From Nocardioides marmoriginsengisoli (GTDB lineage Bacteria; Actinomycetota; Actinomycetes; Propionibacteriales; Nocardioidaceae): DNA of 64,000 nucleotides. Below the pieces are notes generated by a model. The model had not been told where the DNA came from, did no database searches, and saw only the letters and a list, made by a program, of their open reading frames with translations. The translations under genes were made by a program, and so were the position numbers. Below, piece after piece: positions 25,880 through 34,846 of the stretch. The stretch is taken from the NCBI RefSeq assembly GCF_003725695.1, contig NZ_RJSE01000009.1, forward strand, positions 310,001-374,000. The letters run 5' to 3'. How positions within the stretch are numbered: the first letter of the stretch is position 1; each line of letters begins with the position of its first letter.

Positions 25880-27611
25880 AGGCGTGCCTGACCGGCGTCG
25901 CGTCCAGGTTGCCGGCGGCGTCCCGTGCGCGGACCGAGAACACGTGCCGGCCCTTGCTCACCGCGACCACGCGCGGGGTGGAGCAGCTCCGCCAGGCGCC
26001 GCGGTCCAGCTTGCACTGGAACGTCGAGCCGGCCTCGGAGGACCTGAACCCGAACCGGACCTTCTTGGTCCGGACCGTCTTGCCGGGCTTGCTCGCCCAG
26101 CGCGTGTTCGGCGCAACCGTGTCCACCTTGAAGGAGCGGGTCGCGGGGCTCGCATCGGTGTTCGCGGCCGCGTCGGTCGCGCGCACCCGGACCGTGTGCG
26201 CACCGTCGGCGAGCGTCGGCGTCGTGAACGGACCGGTGCACGGAGCGAACGCGCCGCCATCGACGGCGCAGGCGAAGCTCGCGCCCGGCTCGCTGGCGAA
26301 GGTGAAGGTGGGGGTCCGGTCCCGGGTAGCTCCGGTCGGCCCGCCGGTGATCGTGGTCTGCGGGGCGACCAGGTCGGCGAACTCGTACGCGCCCAGGTCG
26401 CGCACGAGGTTGCTGACCCGGGCGTGACCGTCACGATCCGTCGCCGGTCCTCCGGCAGCCGGGTTGCCCTTGTCGATCAGCGGCGACCCGGCAGTGAGGC
26501 GGTAGTCCGGCCCCGGGTTGACGAAGAGCGGGTCGACGTCGATGAGGTTGCCGGCACCGGAGACGACACCGCCGGCGCCGTTGGCGTCGATGGCCTCGGA
26601 CTTGTTCTTGTAGTCGGTGTAGCTGACGTTGATGGTCGCATTGCTCGGACCGCCCTGAGCGCCGTCGTTGCCGGCGTTGACCACCAGCGAATCACCCACT
26701 CCGCGGACGATCGAGTTCGTGAGGCTGATCGTGCTCTCCTGCTGCTTCCCGGGGACGGCCGACCAGGCCCACACGCCGCGCGAGCCGAGGGTGCCCCCGA
26801 CGATGGTGACGTGGTCGGCGTTGATCGACTTCGGAGTGCCGCCGGGGTTGAAGTTCGCGGCGCGCAGGCCGGTGCTCCCGTTGGCGCCCAGGTCGAGCAC
26901 CGCGTTGTCCACGTTCACCGTGCCGGTGTCGGTGGAGATCGCGGTCCCGTTGCCGACCTTGACGGTGACCCGGGAGAGGACGTCCGGGTCGCCGGTCCCG
27001 GAGTGTGCGAAGCCGTCCGCACCGAGCAGCGTGCTGTCCGTGACGGTGGCTCCGCCCTCGCCGTACACCGCGCGGGTGCCGGTGCCGAGCATCTGGATGC
27101 TCACGTCGTCGACGACGGAGGCCTTAACCTGCAGGCCGGTCGCGTTCTGGGCCGTCTGACCGTCGATCGTCACGTCCCGCACGGTCGAGCCGCCACCGGC
27201 CCAGATCCCTCGGTCGCCGTCGGTCGTGGTCGTCGCCATCAGGATCTTCAGGTCGCGCACGGTGGCGGCGGTCGCGAACACGTAGGTCTGGATGCCGCCG
27301 GGCGGCAGCGTGATCACGGTGCTGGGCCCGGACCCCTGCAGGGTGAGGCCGTTGGCGCCCCCGCTCAGGGTGTACGGGCCGTCGGAGAACGTGCCGGCGC
27401 CGACCCGGATGACGTCGGCGACCGAGTTGGCGCTGGCCGTGGCGATCGCCGCGGGGATCGTGGCGGCGGTCTCGTTGCAGGAGACGCCGACCGGGTTCGC
27501 CACGCAGATCACGTTGTCTGCGGCGTACGCCGGCGTCGCGCCGAGGATCGGAAATGCGGGGACGACGAGGGCGGCGATGAGCACCGAGATCTTCTTCACG
27601 GGCGACAACAT
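25866..27611 (-). CDS. Secreted right-handed beta-helix protein with two Ig-like domains
   Basis: A 581-residue secreted protein. A signal peptide covers about residues 1-30 (ends in PAYA). Residues 30-400 form a parallel beta-helix: many short turns such as STVRDVTIDG and ATVTDSTLLGADG. It closes with the choice-of-anchor-type end GSPLIDKGNP and RDLGAYEF. Two C-terminal domains (from about residue 410) carry the bacterial Ig-like pattern FTFASEPGASFACAVDGG and FGFRSSEAGSTFQCKLD. No LPXTG or transmembrane anchor is seen. It probably binds or cleaves a polysaccharide; catalytic residues cannot be assigned. Confidence 0.82.
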   Translation of the reverse strand: MLSPVKKISVLIAALVVPAFPILGATPAYAADNVICVANPVGVSCNETAATIPAAIATASANSVADVIRVGAGTFSDGPYTLSGGANGLTLQGSGPSTVITLPPGGIQTYVFATAATVRDLKILMATTTTDGDRGIWAGGGSTVRDVTIDGQTAQNATGLQVKASVVDDVSIQMLGTGTRAVYGEGGATVTDSTLLGADGFAHSGTGDPDVLSRVTVKVGNGTAISTDTGTVNVDNAVLDLGANGSTGLRAANFNPGGTPKSINADHVTIVGGTLGSRGVWAWSAVPGKQQESTISLTNSIVRGVGDSLVVNAGNDGAQGGPSNATINVSYTDYKNKSEAIDANGAGGVVSGAGNLIDVDPLFVNPGPDYRLTAGSPLIDKGNPAAGGPATDRDGHARVSNLVRDLGAYEFADLVAPQTTITGGPTGATRDRTPTFTFASEPGASFACAVDGGAFAPCTGPFTTPTLADGAHTVRVRATDAAANTDASPATRSFKVDTVAPNTRWASKPGKTVRTKKVRFGFRSSEAGSTFQCKLDRGAWRSCSTPRVVAVSKGRHVFSVRARDAAGNLDATPVRHAFKRR

Positions 27612-27668
27612 ACTGACCCGATCAGGTCCGTATCAGCGGAATGACGGCGCGGTCCAGACAACCGCTCG

Positions 27669-28004
27669 TCAGTGCCCGCCGAACCGGCGGGCGCCCATCA
27701 GGACGGCGAGGTGCACCGCGGTGGTCGACGCGAGCACCAGGAACGGCGCGGTGGGCGAGCGCCCGCCCTCGCTCGCCGAGCCGGCGATCACCGCGACGCC
27801 GAGGGCGAGCGGCACGATCAGCAGCAGGCGCACCAGGAAGCGTCCGTCGGGGCGCAGGTTGAGCAGCACCGCCCAGCCGATCGCCAGGACGCCGACGGAG
27901 AGCACCAGCCCGAGCGAGTAGTCGTACGCCGCCCCGAGCATGGTCGCGACCAGGAACGCGACCAGCACGATCACGACGACCAGGAACCTCGGCTTGCCGA
28001 CCAC
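27669..28004 (-). CDS. Small integral membrane protein
   Basis: A 111-residue protein with four predicted membrane helices (about 8-25, 32-47, 57-76 and 86-104) and no recognised motif. The GTG start is supported by TAGGGT ending 6 nt upstream (leaderless pattern). It lies between the beta-helix gene and the CoA transferase on the same strand but has its own promoter. Function unknown. Confidence 0.65.
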   Translation of the reverse strand: MVGKPRFLVVVIVLVAFLVATMLGAAYDYSLGLVLSVGVLAIGWAVLLNLRPDGRFLVRLLLIVPLALGVAVIAGSASEGGRSPTAPFLVLASTTAVHLAVLMGARRFGGH

Positions 28005-28023
28005 GCGCCGACCCTACGTCGGA

Positions 28024-29184
28024 TCAGTCGACCTGGACGGCCGCACCGCTCTCGACGAGGGCGTCGACGCCGTCGATCCCCCAGGCCGCCAGTGCCTCCC
28101 GGGTGTGCGCGCCGGCACCGGGAGCCGGCGGGGAGGACAGCGTCGCGCCGGTCCGGGAGAACCGCGGCGCCGGCTGCGGCTGCATCAGCCCGTGGTGCTC
28201 GACGAAGACCTCGCGCGCCTTCATGTGCGGGTGCTCGAAGGCCTCGGTGATCGGCAGGATCGGTGCCACGCAGGCATCCGTGCCGTCGAAGACCGCGCAC
28301 CACTCGGCCTGCGTCCGGCTGCCGAACTTCTCGGTCAGGATCGCGCGCAGCTCGTCGGCCTTGGAGGCGTCGAACCGGTCCGGCGCCACCTCGCGGATCT
28401 CCAGGAGGTCGACGAGGACCTCGTAGAACTGCGGCTCCAGCGCACCCACCGACATGTGCTTGCCGTCGGAGGTCTCGTAGATGTCGTAGTACGGCGCACC
28501 GCCGTCGAGCAGGTTCGTAGCCCGCTGCTCCTTGAACCCGCCGCCGGCCAGGAAGGCTGCGGTCATCGCGTTCAGGTTCGCGGTGCCGTCGACGATCGCG
28601 GCGTCGATGACCTGGCCCTGGCCGCTGACCTTCGACTCCAGCAGGGCGGCGAGGATGCCGATCACCAGGTACGTCGAGCCGCCGCCGAAGTCGCCGACCA
28701 GGTTCGTCGGGAACTGCGGCTTCCCCGGCACCTGGCCGAGGCCGTGCAGGGTGCCGGTGATCGCGATGTAGTTCATGTCGTGGCCGGCGACCTGGGACCA
28801 CGGACCGGTCTGGCCCCAGCCGGTCATCCGGCCGTAGACCAGCTTCGGGTTGCGGGCCAGGCAGTCCTCCGGCCCGATCCCCATCCGCTCGGTGACGCCC
28901 GGGCGCATGCCCTCGATCAGCACGTCGGCGTCCTCGACCAGCTGGAGCACGGTCTCCACCGCGGCCGGGTCCTTGAGGTTCAGCGCCACGCTGGGACGGC
29001 CGCGGTTGAGGAAGTCGTGGCTGCCGCCGGTCAGCAGCTGCCCGCCCGGCCGCTCGATCCGGATCACGTCCGCGCCGAGGTCGGCCAGGATCATGCAGGC
29101 GTGCGGGCTCGGCCCGATCCCGGCGATCTCGACGACCTTGATGCCCTTGAGCGGTCCGGTGCCCTGTCCCAGCGCGATAGTCAT
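28024..29184 (-). CDS. CaiB/BaiF CoA-transferase (alpha-methylacyl-CoA racemase-like)
   Basis: A 386-residue class III CoA transferase superfamily protein. Markers are LADLGADVIRIERPGG near residue 35, NRGRPSVALNLKDP near residue 55, and the catalytic Asp in NLVGDFGGGS near residue 165. HDMNYIAITG, shared with AMACR, supports the racemase branch, which epimerises 2-methylacyl-CoA from branched fatty acids or sterol side chains. A 17-bp palindrome (29195-29211) lies directly before the -10-like CATGAT, and the ATG follows after 6 nt. The site resembles that of the thiolase. Confidence 0.88.
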   Translation of the reverse strand: MTIALGQGTGPLKGIKVVEIAGIGPSPHACMILADLGADVIRIERPGGQLLTGGSHDFLNRGRPSVALNLKDPAAVETVLQLVEDADVLIEGMRPGVTERMGIGPEDCLARNPKLVYGRMTGWGQTGPWSQVAGHDMNYIAITGTLHGLGQVPGKPQFPTNLVGDFGGGSTYLVIGILAALLESKVSGQGQVIDAAIVDGTANLNAMTAAFLAGGGFKEQRATNLLDGGAPYYDIYETSDGKHMSVGALEPQFYEVLVDLLEIREVAPDRFDASKADELRAILTEKFGSRTQAEWCAVFDGTDACVAPILPITEAFEHPHMKAREVFVEHHGLMQPQPAPRFSRTGATLSSPPAPGAGAHTREALAAWGIDGVDALVESGAAVQVD

Positions 29185-29194
29185 GACGGGATCA

Positions 29195-29211
29195 TGACAG
29201 AGTCACTGTCA
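29195..29211. promoter_or_regulatory. 17-bp operator-like palindrome before the CoA transferase
   Basis: TGACAGA, spacer GTC, ACTGTCA: six of seven arm positions pair. It abuts the probable -10 box, so binding would block transcription. It has the same length and half-site as the repeat upstream of the thiolase at 20075-20091. Confidence 0.6.
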
Positions 29212-29250
29212 CGGTCGGCCCGTCGCCCGAGGGTTGACCCGGAACGACCC

Positions 29251-29985
29251 TCAGAGCACCCGCTGGAGGAACGCCCGGGTGCGCTCCTCGCGAGGCGCCG
29301 TGAAGATCTGCGCCGGCGGGCCCTGCTCGAGGATCCGGCCCTGGTGCAGGAAGCAGACGCTGGTGGCGACGTCGCGCGCGAACGCCATCTCGTGGGTCGC
29401 CAGGATCATCGTCATCCCGGCCTCCGCCTCCGCCCGGACGATCTCCAGCACCTCGCCGACCAGCTCGGGGTCCAGCGCGGCGGTGATCTCGTCGAGCAGC
29501 AGCAGCTTCGGCTCGGTACAGAGCGCGCGCACCAGGGCGACCCGCTGCTGCTGGCCGCCGGAGAGCTGGTCGGGGTGGACGGACGCCTTGTCGGCCAGGC
29601 CGAAGCGGGCGAGCAGGGTCCGCGCCCGGTCCTCCGCGTCCCGCCGGCCGACCCCGCCGGCGCGGACCGGGGCGAGGGTGCAGTTCGCCAGCACGGACAG
29701 GTGCGGGAACAGGTTGTACGCCTGGAAGACCATCCCGATCTCGCGCCGGACCGCGCGCGGGTCGATCCGCGGGTCCGTGATCTCCCGTCCGCCGAAGCTG
29801 ATCACGCCGTCGTCGACCTGCTCCAGCAGGTTGAGGCAGCGCAGCAGGGTGGACTTGCCGGAGCCCGAGGAGCCGATCAGGCAGATCACGTCGTGCTTGG
29901 CGACGGTCAGGTCGATGTCGTCGAGGACGACGTTGTCGCCGTACGACTTGCGCAGGTTCTCGACCTGCAGGAGCACCTCGGTCAT
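29251..29985 (-). CDS. Polar amino acid ABC transporter, ATP-binding subunit
   Basis: A 244-residue ATPase of the GlnQ/ArtP type. Walker A is LIGSSGSGKSTLLR (about 36-49), the Q-loop is in VFQAYNLFPH, the signature is LSGGQQQRVALVRAL near residue 145, and Walker B is LLLLDEITAALDP, with Ile-Thr replacing the usual Pro-Thr. The ATG overlaps the stop of the permease gene (ATGA). Together with the permease and binding protein it imports a polar amino acid or small charged solute. Confidence 0.92.
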   Translation of the reverse strand: MTEVLLQVENLRKSYGDNVVLDDIDLTVAKHDVICLIGSSGSGKSTLLRCLNLLEQVDDGVISFGGREITDPRIDPRAVRREIGMVFQAYNLFPHLSVLANCTLAPVRAGGVGRRDAEDRARTLLARFGLADKASVHPDQLSGGQQQRVALVRALCTEPKLLLLDEITAALDPELVGEVLEIVRAEAEAGMTMILATHEMAFARDVATSVCFLHQGRILEQGPPAQIFTAPREERTRAFLQRVL

Positions 29986-30836
29986 CGGCCCCGCTCCCGG
30001 ATCAGTGCCCGGCGCCCGAGCCAGTCGGTGAGACGCGCCAACGGGATCGTCAGCGCCAGGAAGAAGAGCCCGCTGACCAGCAGCGGGGTGTAGTTGAAGT
30101 TGTAGTTGCCGTAGTCCTGGGCGGCGAACAGGCTCTCGAAGACCCCGACCGAGGCCACCAGCGAGGTGTCCTTCTGCAGCGAGACGAAGTCGTTGAGCAG
30201 CGGCGGCATCACCCGGCGGATCGCCTGCGGCAGGACGACGTACCGGGTGGTCTGGGCGCGCCCGAGTCCGAGCGCCTCGGCGCTGGCGATCTGCGACGGG
30301 TGGATCGAGTCGATGCCGGCCCGGATCACCTCGGCGACGTACGCGCCGTAGCAGAGCACCAGCGCGAAGGTGCCGAGCACGGTCACGTTGGTGGGGATGC
30401 CCTCGATCCGCAGTGCCGGGACGCCGATGCAGATCACGAAGACCACCAGCAGGGTCGGCAACCCGCGGAACACGTCGGTGTAGATCACCGCCACGATCCG
30501 CAACGGGGTCAGCCACGGGGTGACGGTGTTGCGGGTGACTGCGACCAGCACGCCGACGACCAGGATCAGGATCTCGCCGACCACGAACATCTTGATGTTG
30601 ATCCAGAAGCCCTTGGCGATCGCCGGGAAGGCCTCCTTGGCGTGGTGCCAGGACAGGAAGAGTGCCTTGAACTGGTCCCAGCCCTCGGAGCTGGTGACGA
30701 CCAGCCCGAGGGCGACGAAGACCGTGACCGTCACGACCGCCGCCAGCAGACCGCGGCGGCGGCGAAGAGCCCGCCGGACCGCGCGCCGTTCCTGCTCGCG
30801 CGGGCTCGGCTCCCAGGTCAGGTCCGAGGAGCTCAC
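29982..30836 (-). CDS. Polar amino acid ABC transporter, permease subunit
   Basis: A 284-residue membrane subunit of the HisM/GlnP family. The first helix is at about 30-48 and several more follow. The EAA loop for docking the ATPase reads ASAEALGLGRAQTTRYVVLP near residue 190, and TDVFRGLPTLLVVF is the family's conserved pre-loop segment. The GTG at 30836 overlaps the binding-protein TGA (GTGA); longer in-frame readings would lie inside that gene. The ligand is not deducible. Confidence 0.9.
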   Translation of the reverse strand: MSSSDLTWEPSPREQERRAVRRALRRRRGLLAAVVTVTVFVALGLVVTSSEGWDQFKALFLSWHHAKEAFPAIAKGFWINIKMFVVGEILILVVGVLVAVTRNTVTPWLTPLRIVAVIYTDVFRGLPTLLVVFVICIGVPALRIEGIPTNVTVLGTFALVLCYGAYVAEVIRAGIDSIHPSQIASAEALGLGRAQTTRYVVLPQAIRRVMPPLLNDFVSLQKDTSLVASVGVFESLFAAQDYGNYNFNYTPLLVSGLFFLALTIPLARLTDWLGRRALIRERGR

Positions 30837-31684
30837 TTCAGGACGGGGACGTTGACCGTCTCGGAGAGCCACTGCTTCTCGATGCCGGCCAGCTCGCCGT
30901 TGTCCTTCAGGGTGCCCAGCGCCTTGTCGACGCACCCGGTCAGCTCACTGCCCTTGGCCAGCAGCAGGCCGAACTCCTCCTGGGTGCCGGTCGTGGGCTG
31001 GAACTGGCCGAGGATCGACGAGCCCTCGATCTCGGCGGCGGTGATGTAGAACGCCGTCGGCAGGTCGGCCACGATCGCGTCGACCTGACCGTTGAGCAGC
31101 GCCTGCTTGGCGACGTTGGTGTCCTTGAAGACGACCGGGTCCGAGGTCGGCTTGATCTCGTCGCGGACCGCGGTGAGGCTCGTCGTACCGGTCTGGGCGC
31201 CGAGCTTCAGGTTCTTCAGGTCGGCCAGCGAGGTGGCGGCGACCTTGTCCTTGTCCAGCACGATCACGGCCTGGGCGGCGGAGTAGTAGCCCTCGGAGAA
31301 GTCGACGGCCTTCTGGCGGGCCGGGGTGATCGAGATCTGGTTGATGTCGAAGTCGAACTTCTTCGGGCCCGGTGCGTAGGAGTTGTTGAACGGGATCTTC
31401 GTCCAGACCACGTCGGCCTTGTCGAAGCCCATCTCCTCGGCGACCGCGTACGCGACGGCGGACTCGAAGCCCTCGCCGTTGGTCGGGTCGTTCTTCGCGA
31501 ACCACGGGTCGTACGCCGGGGAGTCGGTGCCGATCGTCAGCTTGCCAGCCGTGGTCAGCGGCAGCTCGGAGACGTCGCAGGTGCTCGGCTTCCCGGCGGA
31601 CGGCTCCTCCTTGACCGAGCCGCAGCCAGTGGCAACGGCGAGCATCAGGGGTACGGCGACAAGGGCGGCAGGGTGCAGGCGCAT
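30833..31684 (-). CDS. Polar amino acid ABC transporter, substrate-binding lipoprotein
   Basis: A 283-residue family 3 solute-binding protein. The lipobox VATGCGS places the lipidated Cys at about residue 21. The fold markers are LTIGTDSPAYDPWF, FDFDINQISITPARQKAVDF (near residue 120) and LKLGAQTGTTSL. The start at 31684 follows TACCAT by 7 nt, a leaderless pattern, and directly precedes the signal peptide. It delivers the ligand to the coupled permease and ATPase. The Asp/Arg ligand-binding set suggests an amino acid. Confidence 0.9.
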   Translation of the reverse strand: MRLHPAALVAVPLMLAVATGCGSVKEEPSAGKPSTCDVSELPLTTAGKLTIGTDSPAYDPWFAKNDPTNGEGFESAVAYAVAEEMGFDKADVVWTKIPFNNSYAPGPKKFDFDINQISITPARQKAVDFSEGYYSAAQAVIVLDKDKVAATSLADLKNLKLGAQTGTTSLTAVRDEIKPTSDPVVFKDTNVAKQALLNGQVDAIVADLPTAFYITAAEIEGSSILGQFQPTTGTQEEFGLLLAKGSELTGCVDKALGTLKDNGELAGIEKQWLSETVNVPVLK

Positions 31685-31741
31685 GGATCGAATGGTAGGC
31701 CTTCGACCCCGCCGCTGAACAATGTGCACCGAAGCAGTGGA

Positions 31742-32212
31742 CTAGTGCATCGCGTGCACGACCGCGTGCCCCTTGCCCCGCAGGATCAGCCAGCGGTTCA
31801 CCGGCACCGTGAGCACGAAGGCGATCGCCAGCGCGGCGGCGAGGCTGCCCCAGAACACGAACGAGCCGAGCCCGGAGTCCATCGCGCCCGGGATCGCCAC
31901 CATGAAGCCGTTGTCGATCACCTCCATCACCACGATGGAGACGGTGTCGGCCGCGAGCGCGACCCTGACTGCCGCACCGACGTCCAGGCCGGCGCGGCGA
32001 GCGGCCGAGAAGGTCAGCAGGTAGCCGAAGAAGAACGCCAGCGCGACCGCGAGCGCGATGCTCGGCACGGTCGACCATCCCCACCAGGTCGCGAGGACCA
32101 GGCCGAGGACCTCGCCGATCGCACAGCCGGTGAGGCAGTGCAGGGTCGCCGAGATCGCGGTGCGCCAGCCGGTGTCGGCGTGGTGCTCGTGGTGCTGCTC
32201 GTGGGATTCCAT
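31742..32212 (-). CDS. DUF4396 domain-containing membrane protein (metal-linked)
   Basis: A 156-residue membrane protein with about four helices. The N-terminus is His-rich (ESHEQHHEHH), followed by the DUF4396 pattern ATLHCLTGCAIGEVLGL with two Cys and then VIDNGFMVAIPG. His and Cys residues near the membrane face suggest copper or another soft metal. A CsoR-type operator lies 11 bp upstream of the start (32223-32243). The molecular function of the family is unknown. Confidence 0.82.
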   Translation of the reverse strand: MESHEQHHEHHADTGWRTAISATLHCLTGCAIGEVLGLVLATWWGWSTVPSIALAVALAFFFGYLLTFSAARRAGLDVGAAVRVALAADTVSIVVMEVIDNGFMVAIPGAMDSGLGSFVFWGSLAAALAIAFVLTVPVNRWLILRGKGHAVVHAMH

Positions 32213-32222
32213 GGTCGGACCA

Positions 32223-32243
32223 AGATACCCTATGGGGGTATCT
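32223..32243. promoter_or_regulatory. CsoR-type metal-responsive operator
   Basis: AGATACCC and GGGTATCT are perfect 8-nt arms around TATGG. This is the well-known G/C-tract form (ATACCC...GGGTAT) bound by the CsoR/RcnR copper and nickel sensors. It sits in the promoter of the DUF4396 gene. No csoR gene is present in the window. Confidence 0.7.
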
Positions 32244-32273
32244 ATTTCGCAACTGGCGTGACTCGAACCACTA

Positions 32274-32287
32274 TGCAACTAGTTGCA
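32274..32287. promoter_or_regulatory. 14-bp perfect palindrome, likely PadR operator
   Basis: TGCAACTAGTTGCA reads identically on both strands and lies 31 bp before the PadR GTG start. PadR regulators usually repress their own gene from such a site. It also overlaps the alternative ATG start at 32273, which argues that translation begins further downstream. Confidence 0.6.
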
Positions 32288-32317
32288 CACTCCGCAGATC
32301 CGGGGCACAGTTCTCTC

Positions 32318-32848
32318 GTGGCCCTCGAACACGCGCTCCTCGTCGCGCTCAGTGAACGCCCGGCCGCCGGGCTGGAGCTGGCGCGCCGGTTCGACCGCTC
32401 GATCGGCTTCTTCTGGAGCGCTACCCACCAGCAGATCTACAAGGTGCTCCGCCGGATGGAAACCGACGGCTGGGTCACCGCCGAGACGATCGAGCAGACC
32501 GGGCGACCGGAGAAGCGCGAGTACACGGTCACCGATCTCGGCCACAAGGTGCTCGCCGAGTGGATCTCGACCACCACCCCGCGCGCCGGCTTCCGCAGCG
32601 AGATCGCGGTGAAGATGCGGGCCGCGTCGTACGGCGACCGGAAGGCCCTGCTCGCCAACATCGCCGAGCTGATCGCCGACCACCAGGTGCGGCAGGAGCA
32701 CTACGAGGCGATGGCCGCGAGGGACTACCCGGACCCCGGCGTGCTGAGCGGCCAGGACCTCGACACCTACCTGGTGCTGCGCGGCGGCATCCTCCAGGAG
32801 ACCTTCTGGATCGCCTGGCTCAACGAATATCTGGAGGCACACGCATGA
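32318..32848 (+). CDS. PadR family transcriptional regulator
   Basis: A 176-residue regulator. The N-terminal winged helix starts ALEHALLVALSERPAAGLEL and continues with RRFDRSIGFFW and HQQIYKVLRRMETDGWV, the standard PadR pattern. The C-terminal coiled dimerisation region follows. I start it at GTG 32318 because family members begin at this ALEHALL block; an ATG 15 codons upstream lies inside the palindrome. Its stop overlaps the next gene's ATG (ATGA), so it is co-expressed with the dienoyl-CoA reductase and probably regulates it. Confidence 0.82.
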   Translation: MALEHALLVALSERPAAGLELARRFDRSIGFFWSATHQQIYKVLRRMETDGWVTAETIEQTGRPEKREYTVTDLGHKVLAEWISTTTPRAGFRSEIAVKMRAASYGDRKALLANIAELIADHQVRQEHYEAMAARDYPDPGVLSGQDLDTYLVLRGGILQETFWIAWLNEYLEAHA

Positions 32849-34845
32849 GCTACGACCACCTGCTGAGCCCGATCACGCTCGGTGACCTGACGCTGCGCAA
32901 CCGGGCCGTGATGGGCTCCATGCACACCGGCCTCGAGGACTACTTCTGGGACCTGCCGAAGCTCGCGACCTACTTCGCCGAGCGCGCGGCCGGCGGGGTC
33001 GGCCTGATCATCACCGGCGGGTACGCGCCCAACAAGCGCGGCTGGCTGAAGCCGTTCGCCAGCGAGATGACGACCCGGCTGCAGGCGCAGCGGCACCGCC
33101 AGGTCACCGACGCCGTCCACGAGGCCGGCGGCGCGATCGCGATGCAGATCCTGCACGCCGGCCGGTACGGCTACACCCCGTTCTCGGTCTCGGCGTCGGC
33201 GAAGAAGGCCCCGATCAACCCGTTCAAGCCGAGCGCGCTGTCGACCAAGGGCGTCGACCAGACCGCGACCGACTTCGCCCGGTCGGCCGGTCTCGCGAAG
33301 AAGGCCGGCTACGACGGCGTCGAGATCATGGGCTCCGAGGGCTACCTGATCAACCAGTTCCTCGCCGAGCGCACCAACCAGCGCACCGACAAGTGGGGCG
33401 GGTCGGCGGAGAACCGGATGCGGTTCCCGGTCGAGATCGTCCGCCGGACCCGGGAGACCCTCGGCGAGGGGTTCCCGATCATCTACCGGCTCTCGCTGCT
33501 CGACCTCGTCGAGGGCGGCCAGACCTGGGACGAGGTGATCCAGCTCGCGCACCTGGTCGAGGAGGCCGGCGCGACCGTGATCAACACCGGCATCGGCTGG
33601 CACGAGGCCCGGGTGCCCACGATCATCACCCAGGTCCCCCGCGGCGCCTGGACCTGGACGACCGCGCGGCTCAAGGAGGAGGTCTCGATCCCGGTCTGCG
33701 CCTCGAACCGGATCAACACCCCCGAGCTCGCCGACACGCTGATCGCGGACGGCACCGCCGACCTGGTCTCGATGGCCCGGCCGCTGCTGGCCGACCCGGA
33801 GTTCGTCAACAAGGCGGCCGCCGAGCGCGCCGACGAGATCAACACCTGCATCGCCTGCAACCAGGCCTGCCTGGACCACGTCTTCAAGAACAAGAAGGCC
33901 TCCTGCCTGGTGAACCCGCGCGCCTGCCGGGAGACCGAGCTGGTGCTCACCCCGACGGTCCGGCCGCGCGAGGTCGCCGTCGTCGGCGCCGGGCCCGCCG
34001 GGCTGAGCGCCGCGGTCGCGCTCGCCGAGACCGGCAACAAGGTGACGCTGTTCGAGGCGAGCCCGCAGCTGGGCGGCCAGTTCCGGCTGGCAATGCAGAT
34101 CCCCGGCAAGGAGGAGTTCGCCGAGACGCTGCGCTTCTACACCCGGCGGCTCGAGGTCCTCGGGGTCGACGTACGGCTCTCGACGACGGCGGACGCGGAC
34201 GCGCTGAGCGGTTTCGACGAGGTCGTGATCGCGACCGGCGTCACCCCGCGCGTCCCCGGCATCCCCGGGATCGACCACCCCAAGGCGGTGCTCTACTCCG
34301 ACGTGCTCAACGGTGACGTCGTCGTCGGCAAGAAGGTCGCGGTCGTCGGCGCCGGCGGCATCGGCGTGGACGTCTCGGTCTTCCTGACGCACACCGCCGA
34401 GACGGTCGAGGACTGGCTGGCGCACTGGGGCGTCGGCGACCCGGCCCTGCACGCCGGCGGCCTGACCGCGCAGAAGGACCGCGAGCCGGCCCGCGAGGTC
34501 ACCCTGATCCAGCGGAAGACCGGCATGATCGGGGCCGGCCTGGCCAAGACCTCCGGCTGGGCGCACCGTGCCGTGCTCAAGCAGTCCGCGGTCAAGCAGA
34601 TCAGCGGAGCGACGTACGACCTCATCGACGACGCGGGCCTGCACCTCACCGTCGACGGCAAGCCGCAGGTGCTCGACGTCGACCACGTCGTGATCTGCGC
34701 CGGCCAGGAATCCGTCCGCAGCCTGTACGACGACCTGGTCGCCGCCGGCCGCCCGGTGCGGATCATCGGCGGCGCCGACGTGGCCGCCGAGCTGGACGCC
34801 AAGCGGGCGATCGCCCAGGGCGTCGAGCTGGCGTCGGCGGGCTGA
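32845..34845 (+). CDS. fadH: NADH:flavin oxidoreductase / 2,4-dienoyl-CoA reductase type
   Basis: A 666-residue iron-sulfur flavoprotein. The N-terminal TIM barrel (about 1-340) binds FMN and has the substrate-region HAGRYGY; MGSEGYLINQFLAERTNQRT is the catalytic region. A [4Fe-4S] cluster is bound by CIACNQACL with further Cys (about 345-365). The C-terminal FAD/NAD part begins VAVVGAGPAGLSAA near residue 375. It reduces 2,4-dienoyl-CoA made during oxidation of unsaturated fatty acids, or a related enoate. GGAGG precedes the ATG. Confidence 0.9.
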   Translation: MSYDHLLSPITLGDLTLRNRAVMGSMHTGLEDYFWDLPKLATYFAERAAGGVGLIITGGYAPNKRGWLKPFASEMTTRLQAQRHRQVTDAVHEAGGAIAMQILHAGRYGYTPFSVSASAKKAPINPFKPSALSTKGVDQTATDFARSAGLAKKAGYDGVEIMGSEGYLINQFLAERTNQRTDKWGGSAENRMRFPVEIVRRTRETLGEGFPIIYRLSLLDLVEGGQTWDEVIQLAHLVEEAGATVINTGIGWHEARVPTIITQVPRGAWTWTTARLKEEVSIPVCASNRINTPELADTLIADGTADLVSMARPLLADPEFVNKAAAERADEINTCIACNQACLDHVFKNKKASCLVNPRACRETELVLTPTVRPREVAVVGAGPAGLSAAVALAETGNKVTLFEASPQLGGQFRLAMQIPGKEEFAETLRFYTRRLEVLGVDVRLSTTADADALSGFDEVVIATGVTPRVPGIPGIDHPKAVLYSDVLNGDVVVGKKVAVVGAGGIGVDVSVFLTHTAETVEDWLAHWGVGDPALHAGGLTAQKDREPAREVTLIQRKTGMIGAGLAKTSGWAHRAVLKQSAVKQISGATYDLIDDAGLHLTVDGKPQVLDVDHVVICAGQESVRSLYDDLVAAGRPVRIIGGADVAAELDAKRAIAQGVELASAG

Positions 34846-34846
34846 C

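Noticed and set aside
32273-32317. ATG at 32273 as the PadR start
   Set aside because: It lies at the edge of the perfect palindrome TGCAACTAGTTGCA and adds 15 residues not typical of the family; GTG 32318 begins at the conserved block.
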